Shown here piece after piece: positions 11,522-22,385 of a stretch of 35,477 nt of DNA. The DNA is taken from the NCBI GenBank assembly GCA_013054445.1, contig JAAMPI010000485.1, positions 1-35,477 on the forward strand. The letters are read 5' to 3'. The position numbers and the translations under genes are program-made. The notes under the pieces are model-generated. The model worked only from the letters and a program-made list of their open reading frames with translations, did no database searches and was not told the origin of the DNA. The stretch is from Cudoniella acicularis. Its lineage: Eukaryota > Ascomycota > Leotiomycetes > Helotiales > Helotiaceae. How positions within the stretch are numbered: position 1 is the stretch's first letter; each line of letters opens with the position of its first letter.

Positions 11522-12004
11522 ATGGAGTCCCAAGTCGAAACCCCTGTCACTTATGTTGAGGAAGCTTCAGTCAAAGCCATTGCTGCTTCTCCCAACGCCT
11601 CCCTTGCACAAGCCAAATAAGCCGAGGAAAGCCCAGTCAAATTCGTTGACGCAGCTTCAGCCAAAGCCATTACTGCTATTCCCAAGGTCCCAATTACACT
11701 CGATGGAGAAACTGACCAACACTCAATCACTTCCATTGATGCAGCCTACACCAAATCACTTGCTGCTAACCCCAAGGTCGAATTTGCACCAACTGCGGAA
11801 ACCGAACAAATTCGACCCTCAGTCAGAAACATAGTCTTTATTACGATATTCGATTCAGTCAGTCTTTGTTTTTTGCGCGTGGGAAAAGTCAACGAATGGT
11901 GGGTGTCGTTCTACCAAAGAACGTCCGTCATTCGCAAGCATTCGTATTTTTGCCAGAGAGCTCGCTCATTTACAGAGTGCCCTGCTGTCAATTTAGTTAT
12001 TTAA
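11522..12004 (+). pseudogene. Repeat-containing reading frame with one in-frame stop
   Basis: From ATG 11522 the frame is open for 32 codons, meets TAA at 11618-11620, then continues in the same frame without another stop to a TAA at 12002-12004. Three 30-residue units are visible, starting near 11555, 11645 and 11735. Their cores read VEEASVKAIAASP, VDAASAKAITAIP and IDAAYTKSLAANP. Units 2 and 3 have GAA at the place of the TAA, so a single G-to-T change explains the break. After the repeats (about residue 104 onward) the sequence looks less protein-like, so the true end may differ. Possibilities are a recent nonsense allele, readthrough, or a dead gene. The family is unknown; the Ala/Lys/Pro-rich units resemble a disordered or structural repeat. 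Confidence 0.5.
11555..11824 (+). repeat. Three tandem 90-nt coding repeats
   Basis: The units begin at about 11555, 11645 and 11735, exactly 90 nt apart if the in-frame stop is counted as one codon. Each contains a GCC/GCT-rich core encoding (V/I)-D/E-x-A-x-x-K-(A/S)-(I/L)-x-A-x-P. Codon-level identity is moderate, so the duplication is not recent. Confidence 0.65.
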
Positions 12005-13154
12005 CTAAGTTTTTGAGCGATCAATGCGAAGTGACTCCCTCCTTGTAGAGGTGGTTTCCTGTCCAATTGCCAAACAGGAACCCGTGAAGCCATTTTTATC
12101 CACACTGTATAAGAGCAGATATGGAAATAACCTCGTTCGGGTTTCGTCTGGTCATCTACAAAGCGATAACCAGCTTATCACATAACGCCATGTGACCAGA
12201 AGTTGAAGCATCACGTAAGTTTGTGAGACACTTCAAAGATTAAACAACTTTTAAATAGGCCAGAGCAAAATGCTTACATGAGTTGGCTCTTCTAGATGTG
12301 AACTAGCTCTATAGCTAATTTGACAGAAGTCTTTTCAAGTGGTTATTTAATTATTTTGAAGTGTGTCAATTTTCTCATCTCGCTAACAGGCCAACCCGCG
12401 GTGCGTGGGATAAACTATAAAAGGGAGAAGATTCTTCCGGAGTTACAAACCGAGCTGATTAATTGACAATGACATTGAATCATGTATTCAATATCTATAC
12501 CCCCTGTTAAAGTTGCATAAGGCAAAGGTGAATCCTCGCGCAAAGCGGAAACGATCCCGTGACTCCCCCGCCTGGAACCCCTGACCCTCACTTCCGCATA
12601 AGTGAGCGCCACTATCTTCGTACACCATTTCTTTCAGAGAAGTATAAAACAAACGAGATTAAGGTTACTACCACTGTTGAAGTGTATTCCGAAACGAAAA
12701 GAAATAAAAAGGTGGAGGAAGCAAAGTGCTTTACTATTGTGAAGGAGGACCGTTTCCACTACCTCAGAGGAACGGTGCAGCCGAAGTCGAGGTCTCGTAC
12801 CTGGTACCAGCATCACAGCTATTAAGTTGTACGCTACGATAAAATGAAACTCATCGACCGAATTATTTCGTTGACAGGGTAAAGCCGATGAACCAAGCAA
12901 ATGTATAAATACATCTCGCTAAAACCTTTTTCAAACTCTGAGACGGAATTCCAATTTCAATCGCAAATCTCACTTTGTGCTCACTTGTTCTACAGACGAA
13001 CATTTCAGTGTCGACCTACATATAGCGGCAGCTCTAGATCATCTTTTTCGACATTGATCACTCTGTACTGAACTAGCCAATCTCTTCTTCCTCTTTTATA
13101 GATCATGCACCTACGCTAGCAAGTGAATCGACTTATCCCATGACCCCGCACCAT

Positions 13155-13300
13155 GCTACGCGTAACACGTTTGAAGTTGCGGCTTTTCTCTCCCCTAATA
13201 GCTCAGATGAAATTCAAAGTTTTGTCGCATTTCGCACTTGCTATACATGCTCGCGTGCTTGCTGGCGCCATCACTAGTACTTTTATAACGAATTACGCGG
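13155..13300 (+). repeat. Degenerate copy of the 165-bp repeat unit
   Basis: The block from CAGATGAAATT (13204) through TTTTGTCGCATTTCGCA (13220-13236), CTATACATGCT and CACTAGTACTTT follows the order of motifs in the array at 21656-22385. The preceding bases (about 13160-13203) resemble the end of an array unit. Confidence 0.6.
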
Positions 13301-13656
13301 TGAGGTGCGCCCTTAGATCGCATACCAAAAGAAAGCTTAGCTTAAAAAAATCCCTCTTTTATAAAGGTCTAGATGAAATGAAAAAAAAAAAGATTCGTTA
13401 CACATCCAGAGCTTACTACCAGTGCCCTCGCCTAAATCCTGAGCCGAGGAGGGTGGTTGGACAATGTCCCCGCGCCCGAAAAATATCTAATATCCCAAAC
13501 TTAAAAAAATATACAAAAGAAAACCCATTTCCCTTGAGACCTATTATCCCTCTTAATGGGGAAAATGGATCAGGAAATGGATCCGAGAAACAAGGTTCAA
13601 TCAAGACAACCACTACATTAGTTGTCCCTCGCCTGGTTATCTCTGGCAGAGAAGGC

Positions 13657-13673
13657 GCCTACCCGCAGTAGGC
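13657..13673. repeat. Small perfect hairpin
   Basis: GCCTAC and GTAGGC form a 6-bp stem around a 5-nt loop. Flanking GGCGCC elements at about 13654 and 13683 extend the GC-rich symmetry. The role is unknown. Confidence 0.4.
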
Positions 13674-13840
13674 CAGAGGCCCGGCGCCTAACTCTATTTG
13701 AAACAGAAATTGCTTATTGTATTATATATATACAGTAGGGAATGCTCGAACCGAGTGTGGTTTTGCCGATGAGTCTCCGGGGCGGCACTCACTTGGAAGA
13801 GCCAGCCTCCTATATAACCTTGGCTCGAACGAGGCCTTGC

Positions 13841-13897
13841 GAACATTTTTATTGCACATCGTGCCTCATCATATATGCTAGCGCGTTTGTTAGAGTA
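13841..13897 (+). repeat. Partial copy of the 165-bp repeat unit
   Basis: The segment contains TTTTATTGCACATCG followed by ATATATGCTAGCGCG and TTTGTTAG. These are in the same order and spacing as the first half of the array unit at 21656. Confidence 0.65.
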
Positions 13898-14152
13898 TAA
13901 TAATCCGCAAGTGAGTCGCATAACACCCCGATTTTCGTCCCATAACGCGCGGCTATGGTTGTTGCGTTTTCACATAGATCAAGCACTTGAACCTACCAAT
14001 GCCAAAGCACAATAACACACGCAAAGATAACATAGCATAGGATAGAAAGTAGACGTCTGAATTATGCTATGGTGGTACTACTTCCGTAAAGTGGTAACTA
14101 GAATCTAAAAGCAAAGCGATTGAAGCCTCAATGCCCGATTGATTCAACAGAA

Positions 14153-15540
14153 TCAACAGATATCCTCGATTTTCTGTTCAGTTCCATCGTGCGACCCCAA
14201 ATCCAGCTTCAAAGTGCGACCAAAGAGCTCGAGGAGAATCTCGAAGCAGATCTTCGTGATGGCTGGGTCGTAGCGGCCTTTTGATAGCTCGTCTCTGATA
14301 AAGGCATCTGTGTTTCGTCAGCTAGTTGCGAGTAGTTTGGAAATGGGTATATGTACGCTGTGCTCCCGCAACCTCATACCAACTAAACACAACGCCTTTA
14401 TCCCTCAATGTCTTCCGAATCAGATCTCGTCCCTCGGGTGGCACATGATTATCCTTAGTTCCGTGGATCATCGCCAATTCAGCTTTGATTTCTCCTGCTC
14501 GAGCTAAGCTATCGTCTTTCTTGCCATAACCGAGAGTTGCACTGTGCAGATCTGTTGCGAAGTAAGTGACGACGGCGGAGACTCGAGGGTCTAGTGCGCA
14601 GCGGTAGGCAAGATGGCCACCGAGACACATTCCTGTTGCCCCGATGCGGTCATTGCAGGTTGGGAGAGCGAGGAGAGTGTCGATTGAGAGAGTAGAGTCT
14701 TCATCGTAGCCTGCTAGGGTCTGGCGGTGTTGTTAACTTTGAGTAATGGGAGTGGCATGAGCTAGTCTTAAATTGGGCTCTTTAAATTCGAAGGATAGAA
14801 GCTTGCTTCCCAAAAGCTTGAGAGAATTGCTGACATGGACTTTACATACCTTTGCGACTTTCCACTCATTACCGGCGTCTGTACCTGGGACATCGTACGC
14901 CAACGGTTCCGGTCCAGTGAATTCATGGTAAGAGGATGGCGCTGCAACAATATAGCCTTGGCCAGCAATCTGGCGAGCAAAACGTGCTACAGGGCCGGTG
15001 ACTGGTTTTATAAAGTAAGCTTAGTGCCAAGACTTGATACGTCGGCCTTGAAATGGGTGTTCGGAACTTTCGCAAAGCCAAGATCGTGGAAACAAAATCG
15101 GTTTGATGATGAACCCTTTATACTAATCCAGAGTAAAATCTACATTGAGATGCAGAGACTCATTGAAGAGCTGCAAATAGCGTTGTATTTGTGACTAGTT
15201 GCGACAATTGGTGCCAAACCTCCAATTGATAGAGAAAATTTCCCAAATACGGGATAATTAAAGTGGCTTGCAATGTCTTCAACTAGCTTACCTTGATAAA
15301 TCTCACTAAACAAGACAACGCCGGGAAATCGACTGCAGGATTATCAGCAAGATTCCCTCAAGTCGGCGATTCTACACACGCGTTCGGGTAGTTTGGGATA
15401 GAGGGGTGGAAGAGAAAGATCCCTGCACTCATCAGCAAAGGGCTCTATCAAACATGCAAACACGTGATATGGGTACTCATTGATCCCTCTTTTCCATTGG
15501 CTTTGGTCGCCACATCTTTATGCGTCTCTTTGATCAACAT
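14153..15540 (-). CDS. Dienelactone hydrolase family protein
   Basis: Six exons on the minus strand (15540..15477, 15422..15380, 15332..15292, 15001..14850, 14720..14357, 14307..14153) give 272 residues, a usual length for the family. All introns are GT-AG: 54, 47, 290, 129 and 49 bp. The alpha/beta-hydrolase triad can be placed as Cys132 in GMCLGGH, Asp190 in GTKDNHVPP and His222 in AQHAF. Glu46 in FSEIYQVTGP matches the family's conserved Glu near the active site. The codon of His222 is split by the last intron, so the unspliced frame appears to lose this residue. The family hydrolyses dienelactones and related esters and is probably cytosolic, since no signal peptide is seen. The true substrate is unknown. 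It is divergent from PIS1. Confidence 0.93.
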
Positions 15541-15987
15541 CGTGAGACTTTTCTGTTGTGACGTCTTTTCCTGCTGTTGCCGACCTGATCGGTCGTGATG
15601 TTGAAGTGGGGTGAAGTTCCCTGAACCTGATTACGCACATATCCCTGCTCGTGCATAGAACGTCGATGTGACCGAGCGACCCGAGAGAAAGAATTCCACC
15701 TCCTTGGCTACTTTTTGTCCTTTTCGCACGCGATAAGGATTCCCACTCCTCGACATCCAACTTGCACACCTTCCTTGCTCATGCGCTTCTTCACCTGCGA
15801 TAACAAAACTCGAAAGCGATTTTCAAAATCTGCCACCTCTTTTCACCCCTTTTACACTGCAATCCAAGGACAAACTGCGACTTCCAGCTGTCACCAACCA
15901 GGAGGCCACGAATAACTCATTTGGCATCCGCATACGAACACGCGACCGCAATACCGGTGGCATTTGGGAATACTGCGATAAAGAACC
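15541..15987. promoter_or_regulatory. Divergent promoter region between DLH and PIS1
   Basis: The 447 bp between the two divergent start codons must contain both promoters. The PIS1-proximal part (about 15720-15900) is pyrimidine-rich. No specific factor site can be assigned with confidence. Confidence 0.5.
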
Positions 15988-17028
15988 ATGTCAAGTGTGA
16001 GGACTCGACGGCAGGCGGCTGCTGTCTCAACGCCGACGACCCCTTCGCCAGCGCCGCGAGCAGAGCAGGTCGTTATGAATGGGAATGGTTCTGCTCACGC
16101 GAGTCCTAATGAAGACTACGTAAAGGAGAACATATTCTTGTTCTGGCCTAATCTCATCGGTCAGCAATTATCGCAATTGTGCCATGCCAAGGGATACTGC
16201 TAACATCATGTAGGCTACAGTCGAATTATTCTTGCCTTTGCGTCGTTATACTACATGCCTCTTCACCCCAGGACTTGCTCTATTCTATACAGTGTTTCCT
16301 GCCTTCTCGATGCTCTTGATGGATATGCGGCACGATACTTTGAACAGTCTACTCGATTCGGCGCAGTTCTAGACATGGTGACAGATCGTTGCACCACTGC
16401 CTGTCTGCTCGTATTCCTCTCATCCGCCTGGCCTCGATGGGCACTTCTATTCCAAGGGCTTATTTCGCTGGATTTGGCAAGCCATTATGTACACATGTAT
16501 GCGACTTTAATCATGGGAGGTTCAGACCAGAGCCACAAAGCAGTTGATAAATCTCGAAGCTTCATTCTAAATCTGTATTATACAAACAAGGTATGCGAAC
16601 CCCTGTCACTGCATCTGCAAGGGTACTAATCCCAAGTTAAGACTGTCCTCTTCCTATTTTGCGCTTTGAACGAAATTTTCTTCATCGCTTTATATCTCCT
16701 GTCATTTTCATCGCCTCTTCTTTCGCCGTCCTTGTTGGAAGTTAAGAGGAACGGGGACGCTTCCTCTACACTACTGCCAGGGAACCCTTCGGGAGCTTCT
16801 TCCTTCATTTTCGCCAACCCGCATAGTGCTGCAGCCTTGGAATTGGCGAGAGCAAACAAGATGGACTCGTTCTGGCCATGGGTTATTGCTGGTATCAGCT
16901 TTCCAGTCATGGCTGGCAAACAGATTATCAATGTCGTACAATTGGTCAAGGCAAGCAGGTGGTTGGCCGAGGGAGACATTGAGATGAGGAGAGCTGCGGG
17001 TTTGCCGAGAAGGAGGAAGATGAAGTAG
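15988..17028 (+). CDS. PIS1: CDP-diacylglycerol-inositol 3-phosphatidyltransferase
   Basis: Three exons, 15988..16159, 16214..16590 and 16642..17028, give 311 residues. The enzyme makes phosphatidylinositol from CDP-diacylglycerol and myo-inositol in the endoplasmic reticulum membrane. The CDP-alcohol phosphotransferase signature is complete: D93-G94-x2-A97-R98-x8-G107-x3-D111-x3-D115, preceded by D90. The N-terminal ~45 residues are polar and probably disordered, then NIFLFWPNLIGYSRII starts the catalytic core. Several hydrophobic segments follow, and the C-terminus is basic (RRRKMK), as is common in ER proteins. The first intron has an unusual donor, GTCAGC, but splicing there gives exactly the conserved IGYSRII. 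The second intron has GTATGC and a TACTAAT branch site. A Ser-rich insert around 230-250 is longer than in yeast. Identification is very secure. Confidence 0.96.
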
Positions 17029-18192
17029 GTAATTGTTACAAATTGGTGGGTATCGTGATTATCGGGCATTCAACGAAATTTGACCGCTGTTCGACCACAT
17101 GCTGAAATAGGACATTGGGTCCTGCGGCTACCATCTTACGTTCATGTACATTTTTTGGCCAGGCGTGCTCTGTCGTGGCACGTTTCCGCGTTTGTTACAC
17201 CTGTTTTAGTTCTCGCTGTTGGGTTGCGGGCTTGTAGATGGATTGGCGTTGCTGGAAGGGGTATTGATGCAATGACAACCGGGTGGATTGCGAAATTACA
17301 GGCATCTAATAATAATATCCGAGTACACAAGCTGTCAAGCACGGTCAAGCAGGCTGAAGCGGAAGACACTTAGAAGCAACCTGACCCGTTGTTGACAGGT
17401 GAGACAGGAGTAGCCACTTCTAGAAGTCGTTGGTGAGGCTTGGTCGGAATTGCAATCAATAGTATTATCAGTGGATACTGTACTTGGAGATTGTGAGACT
17501 TGACCGTAGCTTGACGGCCCGGCAGCGGCCAGCCAGCCCCTGAGTAGCTGTGAGTACATGTACAGTACACCGTGGTGATTAGCACAGCCATTCACGTGTA
17601 GTCTCGACCACCACGCGTTGAGGCGTTGCTGGCGTTCTTCCTGGTATTTTTGTTTGGCTGGCCATCCGATTGATTGAATTCGCGCATTGCGGCCACTGAT
17701 ATTTAAGCTCTCGCCAGCCCAGTCTGCAGCCGCGAGCCTGCATCGTCCAGTCTCTCCTTGGAAGCCTGTTAATCCCGTATCGTTATCGGCCCACCGCGTG
17801 ATATTCGAATTCTTCGGCGTCGATGCTGCACTCTCTCTGCGCTCTCTCCCAAATTACGTACTCTGTTATATCTCCCCGCAAAGCTTCAATCACCTGAGGG
17901 CCGGTTGGGAATTGACATGTGGTTTTGGACTGCATGCCGCTATCAGTTGAGAGGCCCTGCGATCCAATCACCGAATTTCTGTTGAAAGTCGCATTGGCGT
18001 CAGTTCAGGGCCGGGGAAGAATACCCACCGCACGCACAAGCTGCGCTGCCAGGCACACCGTACTTTGATCACAAGCTCTCAGGTCATTTCTCTCAGGAAT
18101 GCATCTCATTATTAACAAAAATAAGAATTGAGGAGCAGAACAGCATCTCGACTTCTTCAATTCGAGCCAGCACTGGCACAAGCACAAGCACA
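17029..18192. other. Intergenic region downstream of PIS1
   Basis: This 1.16-kb gap lies between two same-strand genes. The open frame 17080-17373 follows PIS1 but has no recognisable domain and no splice link to it. A GT-rich and CA-rich patch lies near 17540-17575. The segment before 18193 probably holds the promoter. No RNA gene was recognised. Confidence 0.45.
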
Positions 18193-20192
18193 ATGCCAGA
18201 GACCTCACCCCCTCCATCTGCGAGGCGCTTCTCGCCCACCCCGGTCGAGACGACCACGAAAAAGATCCGTCGATTTGCCCCCGAACCCGTGGAAACAACA
18301 GCTCGAAGTAGTAAAAAGGAGGATGTCCCGCCTATCGAAGATGCCGCTGTGGACAAGAAAGACTTTGCTCCAAAGCGCCGTTTCCTGCCGGAACCCGTCG
18401 AGACCACCTTCAAGAGCAGCAAGCTCCAGACGGTACAATCATTGCCTACTCCTGAACCGACTCCCATATCAATCCCCGACAGTCTACCGCCTACAGAGAC
18501 TCCAAAACCAAGGAGGAGATTCGTTCCAGAGCTGATTGAAACTTCCAAGCGGTCAAAAAAGGCTGGAGATAGAAGGCCTGCTACTCTGCCCACCGATAAG
18601 GTGAGTGACCTGATGATATGTTTTGATTTTTCTTTTGGCAGATCGGCTGACGCCTGCATATCAGACGGACCTCACTCCTGGAGTTCCCAACATTTACACT
18701 CGTTCGAAGCGGAAAGGTCCTCGCCCGCCGATTATTCCTGTTCCCACGAATACCCGCAATTCGAGCTCTGCCAGCCTTTCCACCCAAATTCCGCCCCTCC
18801 CCCCCTCGACGACAGCCCTCTATGCGTCCTCATCCTAATACTAGACGGAGTACACGGCAGAACTCCTTCCAACCAGAGTTGGAAGCAATAGCTTCTGATG
18901 AGTCTAAAGAGAACTCAGATGAGGAAGACTACGATGAGGGCCTTGGAGATTCGACGCCGTCACTTTCTGGATCATATGGGTCATCAGACGATTCAGTTAT
19001 GAGAATGCAATTGGCAAGAACTCGAGAAAGTTGCGATGACCGATTTTCTGGGTACCTACTGGCCTTGGCCGCAAAGGCTGCTGAGAAGCAACTTCGAGAA
19101 CAGGCCTTGGCTGCTTTTCCAAACGAAAGTTTTCACGAAATAGTGGAACATTTTTACGACCGGGAACTAGATCCAACTTCAGATGAGGAGGTGGTTGAGG
19201 GTATTGGGTTGTTAATGGAGGATCCTAAACTCTTAAACGTACGCCGAAAATCTACGGAAGTCGGATGGGCAGCCAAAGAGATGCAACAACACCAAGAGAA
19301 GCTGAATCGTATGCGGGAAGAGGAAACCAACCAAAAAATTGCCGATGAAGCTACCAAACCTACGTTTAAAGACCCCTTTTGGACAAATGGAATGACTGCC
19401 AAATTTGCTCTTGGGCAACAAGAAGCTGTCGACCCCAAAAAAGAGGCAGAACTAGAACGAATGCGTTCTGCGGCTTCACCACCCATGTTGGGAGCTGATC
19501 TGAAATTCCGAATGTGCCCGTCTCCAAAACATACAAAATTCGAATCAGACCAACGACATGATGTGCAACCCAACAAGTCCGAGGGTGGCGGAGGTCTGTG
19601 GGGAGGTTACTGTGTCGCTGAAGAACCAGGGGAGGTAATAAGCCCTACCATACAAAAGGGTCCGTCGTTCATCCATACCCCGCATTGTGAGCCGGAAGAC
19701 CCGTTTTCCTCCGCCTCCGCCTCTCGTATCCCGGGTGGCGCCAAAGCCCATAAAACAAATAACAGCCAGGAGCGTGTTCGCATGTTGGCAGGACTCGACG
19801 AACGATTAAAGGCCGAGGTAAATAGGGCGAAAGCGGAGGCAGCGCTTTCGGAAGAGTTCAACGATGAATTTGTGACACAAGTTTACAATTATCTATCTCT
19901 TGGATATCCAGCCTTGGCAAGGCAATATGATGAAGAGTTGGCTCGAATTAGTCATATCGCACCGGAAGATCTTAGGATTGACGACAAAAAGAAGAACGCC
20001 AAAGGTCACATTGGTCTAGTCGATGCCCCTGGTGCCAGTGGCAATGGGAAAGAAACACCCAAATGTGCACGATGGAAAGCACTTAGGATATACATTTTAG
20101 AATGGGGTCGACAGCATCCGAGCATGTCGAATGGAGCTGCCAGTCCCAGTGCTTGGGGCGTGAGAGCCAGGAGAGGAAGTTGGGCTATTTGA
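18193..20192 (+). CDS. Fungal protein of unknown function with VETT repeats (possible frameshift)
   Basis: Exon 1 is 18193..18600. A 64-bp GTGAGT...CAG intron leads to exon 2 at 18665, which runs to the stop at 20192 only if the frame changes near 18800. Exon 1 encodes a repeated motif: RRFSPTPVETT, RRFAPEPVETT, RRFLPEPVETT and RRRFVPELIETS. Exon 2 contains RESCDDRFSGYLLALAAKAAEKQLREQALAAFP and, near the end, FVTQVYNYLSLGYPALA and WGVRARRGSWAI, which I recall as conserved in uncharacterised filamentous-fungal proteins. The protein would be about 640 residues, mostly polar, with no membrane segment. One base too many in the C7 run at 18799-18805, or a 58-bp intron 18717..18774 with a poor GTCCTC donor, would explain the frame change. 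The function is unknown. Confidence 0.75.
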
Positions 20193-21655
20193 ATAACTCG
20201 TCCTTCGCCAACTATTACCAAGACGGGCTTTCTGTCATCAATCAAAAAATGGTGTTAAATTGCTGAAGAAAGGGAGTGGATAATAAGCAAGCAAGGCGTT
20301 GAGGGTATGGTATGGGACCTGGGACTCGGTCTCTTGGAATCAATCATTGGAGGGGGAAATTCAAAATTCATGATGCGCGAACCCCTTCAGTCTTGCGATT
20401 TTGATTGTTTCTTACTTTCTCTCATTAACGGGTTCGTTTGCACTTTGTTTCCTGCTTAATTCTTTCGATTTTACTTCTTGTCTATGGTACAATTTTTCCT
20501 TCCATGTAAAATTTCCCTTTCCTTTTGTTCTTCGGCTGGATGGATGGATTGGTCTGGAATGGTCGGTTGGTTGCATTGAATGGTAGTGAAATGGGACTGG
20601 GAATGGGCGGGTGGATGGGTAGATAAGGCCAGGCTCACGAAGTTACGAAAGATGTGCATATAGTGTCTGCATACAGTTTGGCGTGGGGAGAAAGTACATA
20701 AAAAAACAGAGACCCATAGAATGGAAATGGGGAAATCAAAAAGATGCATAGGTAGCTAAGGGCCGTGCATCGTAGATAGAGAAGGAGGACTGCTTGAATA
20801 GGCATCCGTGCGTCAATAATGGAAGAACTTTTTGTTCGATACTGCAAGACTGGGTTTTTGCTGATACGGTATCACAGTGGCGCTCGCTTTTAAGTTTCTG
20901 GTGCTGCTCAACGATATGCAGGCAGGTTAGTAAGTACGCGTCGGTCTGTGTGAAACAATGCAGATCGTTGAGCTGTCTTACCTACTTCATCTTCGTGTTG
21001 TTGAGAAACCCAAGAAGCCCGCACTTTATTCAACAGTTTCATTTGCAACTTCCCTGCTTACCTACTTTAGAATTCGAGGACTCTGCAAGGACTTATTTCC
21101 CATTCTAGTAATCTTACTTCAGCCCTCCCTCCCTAACTGCCCGCTTTTTTCGGAGCGGACCTTTGGGCTCCTGTTCGGTAGGTATGCCATGCAGCTATCG
21201 TATCACTCTGGGGTTTTACCCCGCATTTCGGAGACGGAGACCGGGGTGAGCTGGTGGGGATGGTGGGGACGGTGCTGTTTTCTGAGCTGTCGATGCCACG
21301 TGAGGCGGGATGGCACCGGCGGTGTGGCAGAACAAGTACGAGTATGCTGTGAGGATGGATGCTGTGGTTCGTGGGTTCGTGGTAAGCGGTTTGTGGGTTG
21401 TGGGTTGTGGTACGAGTAAGGAGTTGTTTGTGTCTAGTTGATTGGTTGAAAAAGGAAAGGAAAAAGAGTGGGATTTTTATCATTTGTTATTTTATATTTT
21501 GGCTTTTTATAACACATTCAAGTGAAGGTGATATTTTGTTTTGTGCTTATATAAATAAGTGAGCATGGTTGATGGCATATATGTGGGTGCCAAGGCTGTC
21601 GTTCGCTCTTTGCTGCTTTGCCTACCGGTAATACTAGCATTCACCTTCAAGAGAT
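20193..21655. other. Intergenic region before the tandem array
   Basis: This stretch has low-complexity T-rich and G-rich patches, including alternating GGGTTGTGG near 21390-21410. All open frames are short and unsupported. The first part is probably the 3' UTR of the upstream gene. A very degenerate extra array copy just before 21655 is possible but not convincing. Confidence 0.4.
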
Positions 21656-22385
21656 TAGATGAAATTTGAAGTTTTGTTGCACATCGCATCGGTTATATAT
21701 GCTAGCGCCTTTGTTAGCGTGGGCGCTGGTGCTTTCGAAAAATAAGGAAGCATATTGCCTGTTACGGCGCGCTCTCGTTCCTCTCATCCCACGGCTTTTA
21801 ATATTCACTTCCTTAATATTTCAGATGAAATCCCTAAGTTTTGTTGCAAATCACAGGTGACATATAAACTAGCGTCTATGCTAGTAGCGACGTTAGTACT
21901 TTCGGTAGAAAACAATTAAGTCTCCTGCTTAACCTGCGATACTGACTTTCTTCCTCGGCCTTTATATTCTATTCCTATAGAGATCAGATGAAATTTAAAG
22001 TTTTGCTGCAAATCGCACCTGTTATATATGCTAGCGTCCCTAGTAGCGAGGATGCTATTACTTTCGGTATAAGTGTATCAAGTTCCTCGCTTGCCTACGG
22101 CGCACTCTAGTTCACAGGCCTGGCTTTTGATTTTCATCTCTTCGAAGGGATCAGTTTAAATTTAAGGTTTTGTTGCACATCGCATCTGCCATGTATGCTA
22201 GCATCTCTATTAGCGCGGTCGCTAGTTCTTTCGGTATCTCGCGCGTTTCCGGCGCTCTCTCGCCCCCCTCCCTCGTCCCCCTTTAAGCCTGCGGATTCAA
22301 CCTCGGTATAACTTCAGATAAATTTAGAAGTTTTTGTTGCATATCGCATCGGTTATACATGCTAGTGTGGACTTGCATCTAAAGT
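21656..22385 (+). repeat. Five-copy tandem array, unit about 165 bp
   Basis: Unit starts at about 21656, 21822, 21985, 22152 and 22315 share the order (C/T)AGATGAAATTT, TTTTGTTGCACATCGCA, TATATATGCTAGCG, then a TAG..GCG element and CTTTCGGTA. Spacings are 166, 163, 167 and 163 bp, and the fifth unit is truncated. Copies are diverged by many substitutions, so the array is old. No unit holds a conserved open frame, so I infer a minisatellite or satellite-like repeat. Confidence 0.8.

Larger units (their letters stand above)
12005..14152. other. Gene-poor region with degenerate repeats
   Basis: No gene with support is seen here. The open frame at 13153-13671 (+) lies over a degenerate copy of the dispersed repeat described below and is lysine-rich without domain signal. 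The open frame at 12559-12825 is also unsupported. The region holds copies of the core motif at about 13220 and 13847 and a GC-rich hairpin near 13657-13673. It looks like decayed repetitive DNA. Confidence 0.5.

Noticed and set aside
11618..11620. In-frame TAA explained by RIP (C-to-T) mutation
   Set aside because: The other two repeat units have GAA at this position, so the simplest change is G-to-T, not a RIP-type transition.
13153..13671. 172-residue open frame on the plus strand
   Set aside because: It runs through a degenerate copy of the dispersed repeat and a lysine-rich AT tract, and shows no recognisable family.
13654..13690. Helitron 3' end (hairpin followed by CTAA)
   Set aside because: The hairpin is short, no TC-type 5' end was found, and no insertion between A and T could be shown.
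17080..17373. 97-residue open frame after PIS1
   Set aside because: No recognisable domain. PIS1 already ends normally with a basic tail at 17028.
21390..21412. GGGTTGTGG repeats as telomere-like sequence
   Set aside because: Only two or three imperfect units, not TTAGGG, and located inside the window among genes.
21656..22385. CRISPR-like array
   Set aside because: Eukaryotic context, and the repeats are long, diverged units without uniform short repeats and unique spacers.
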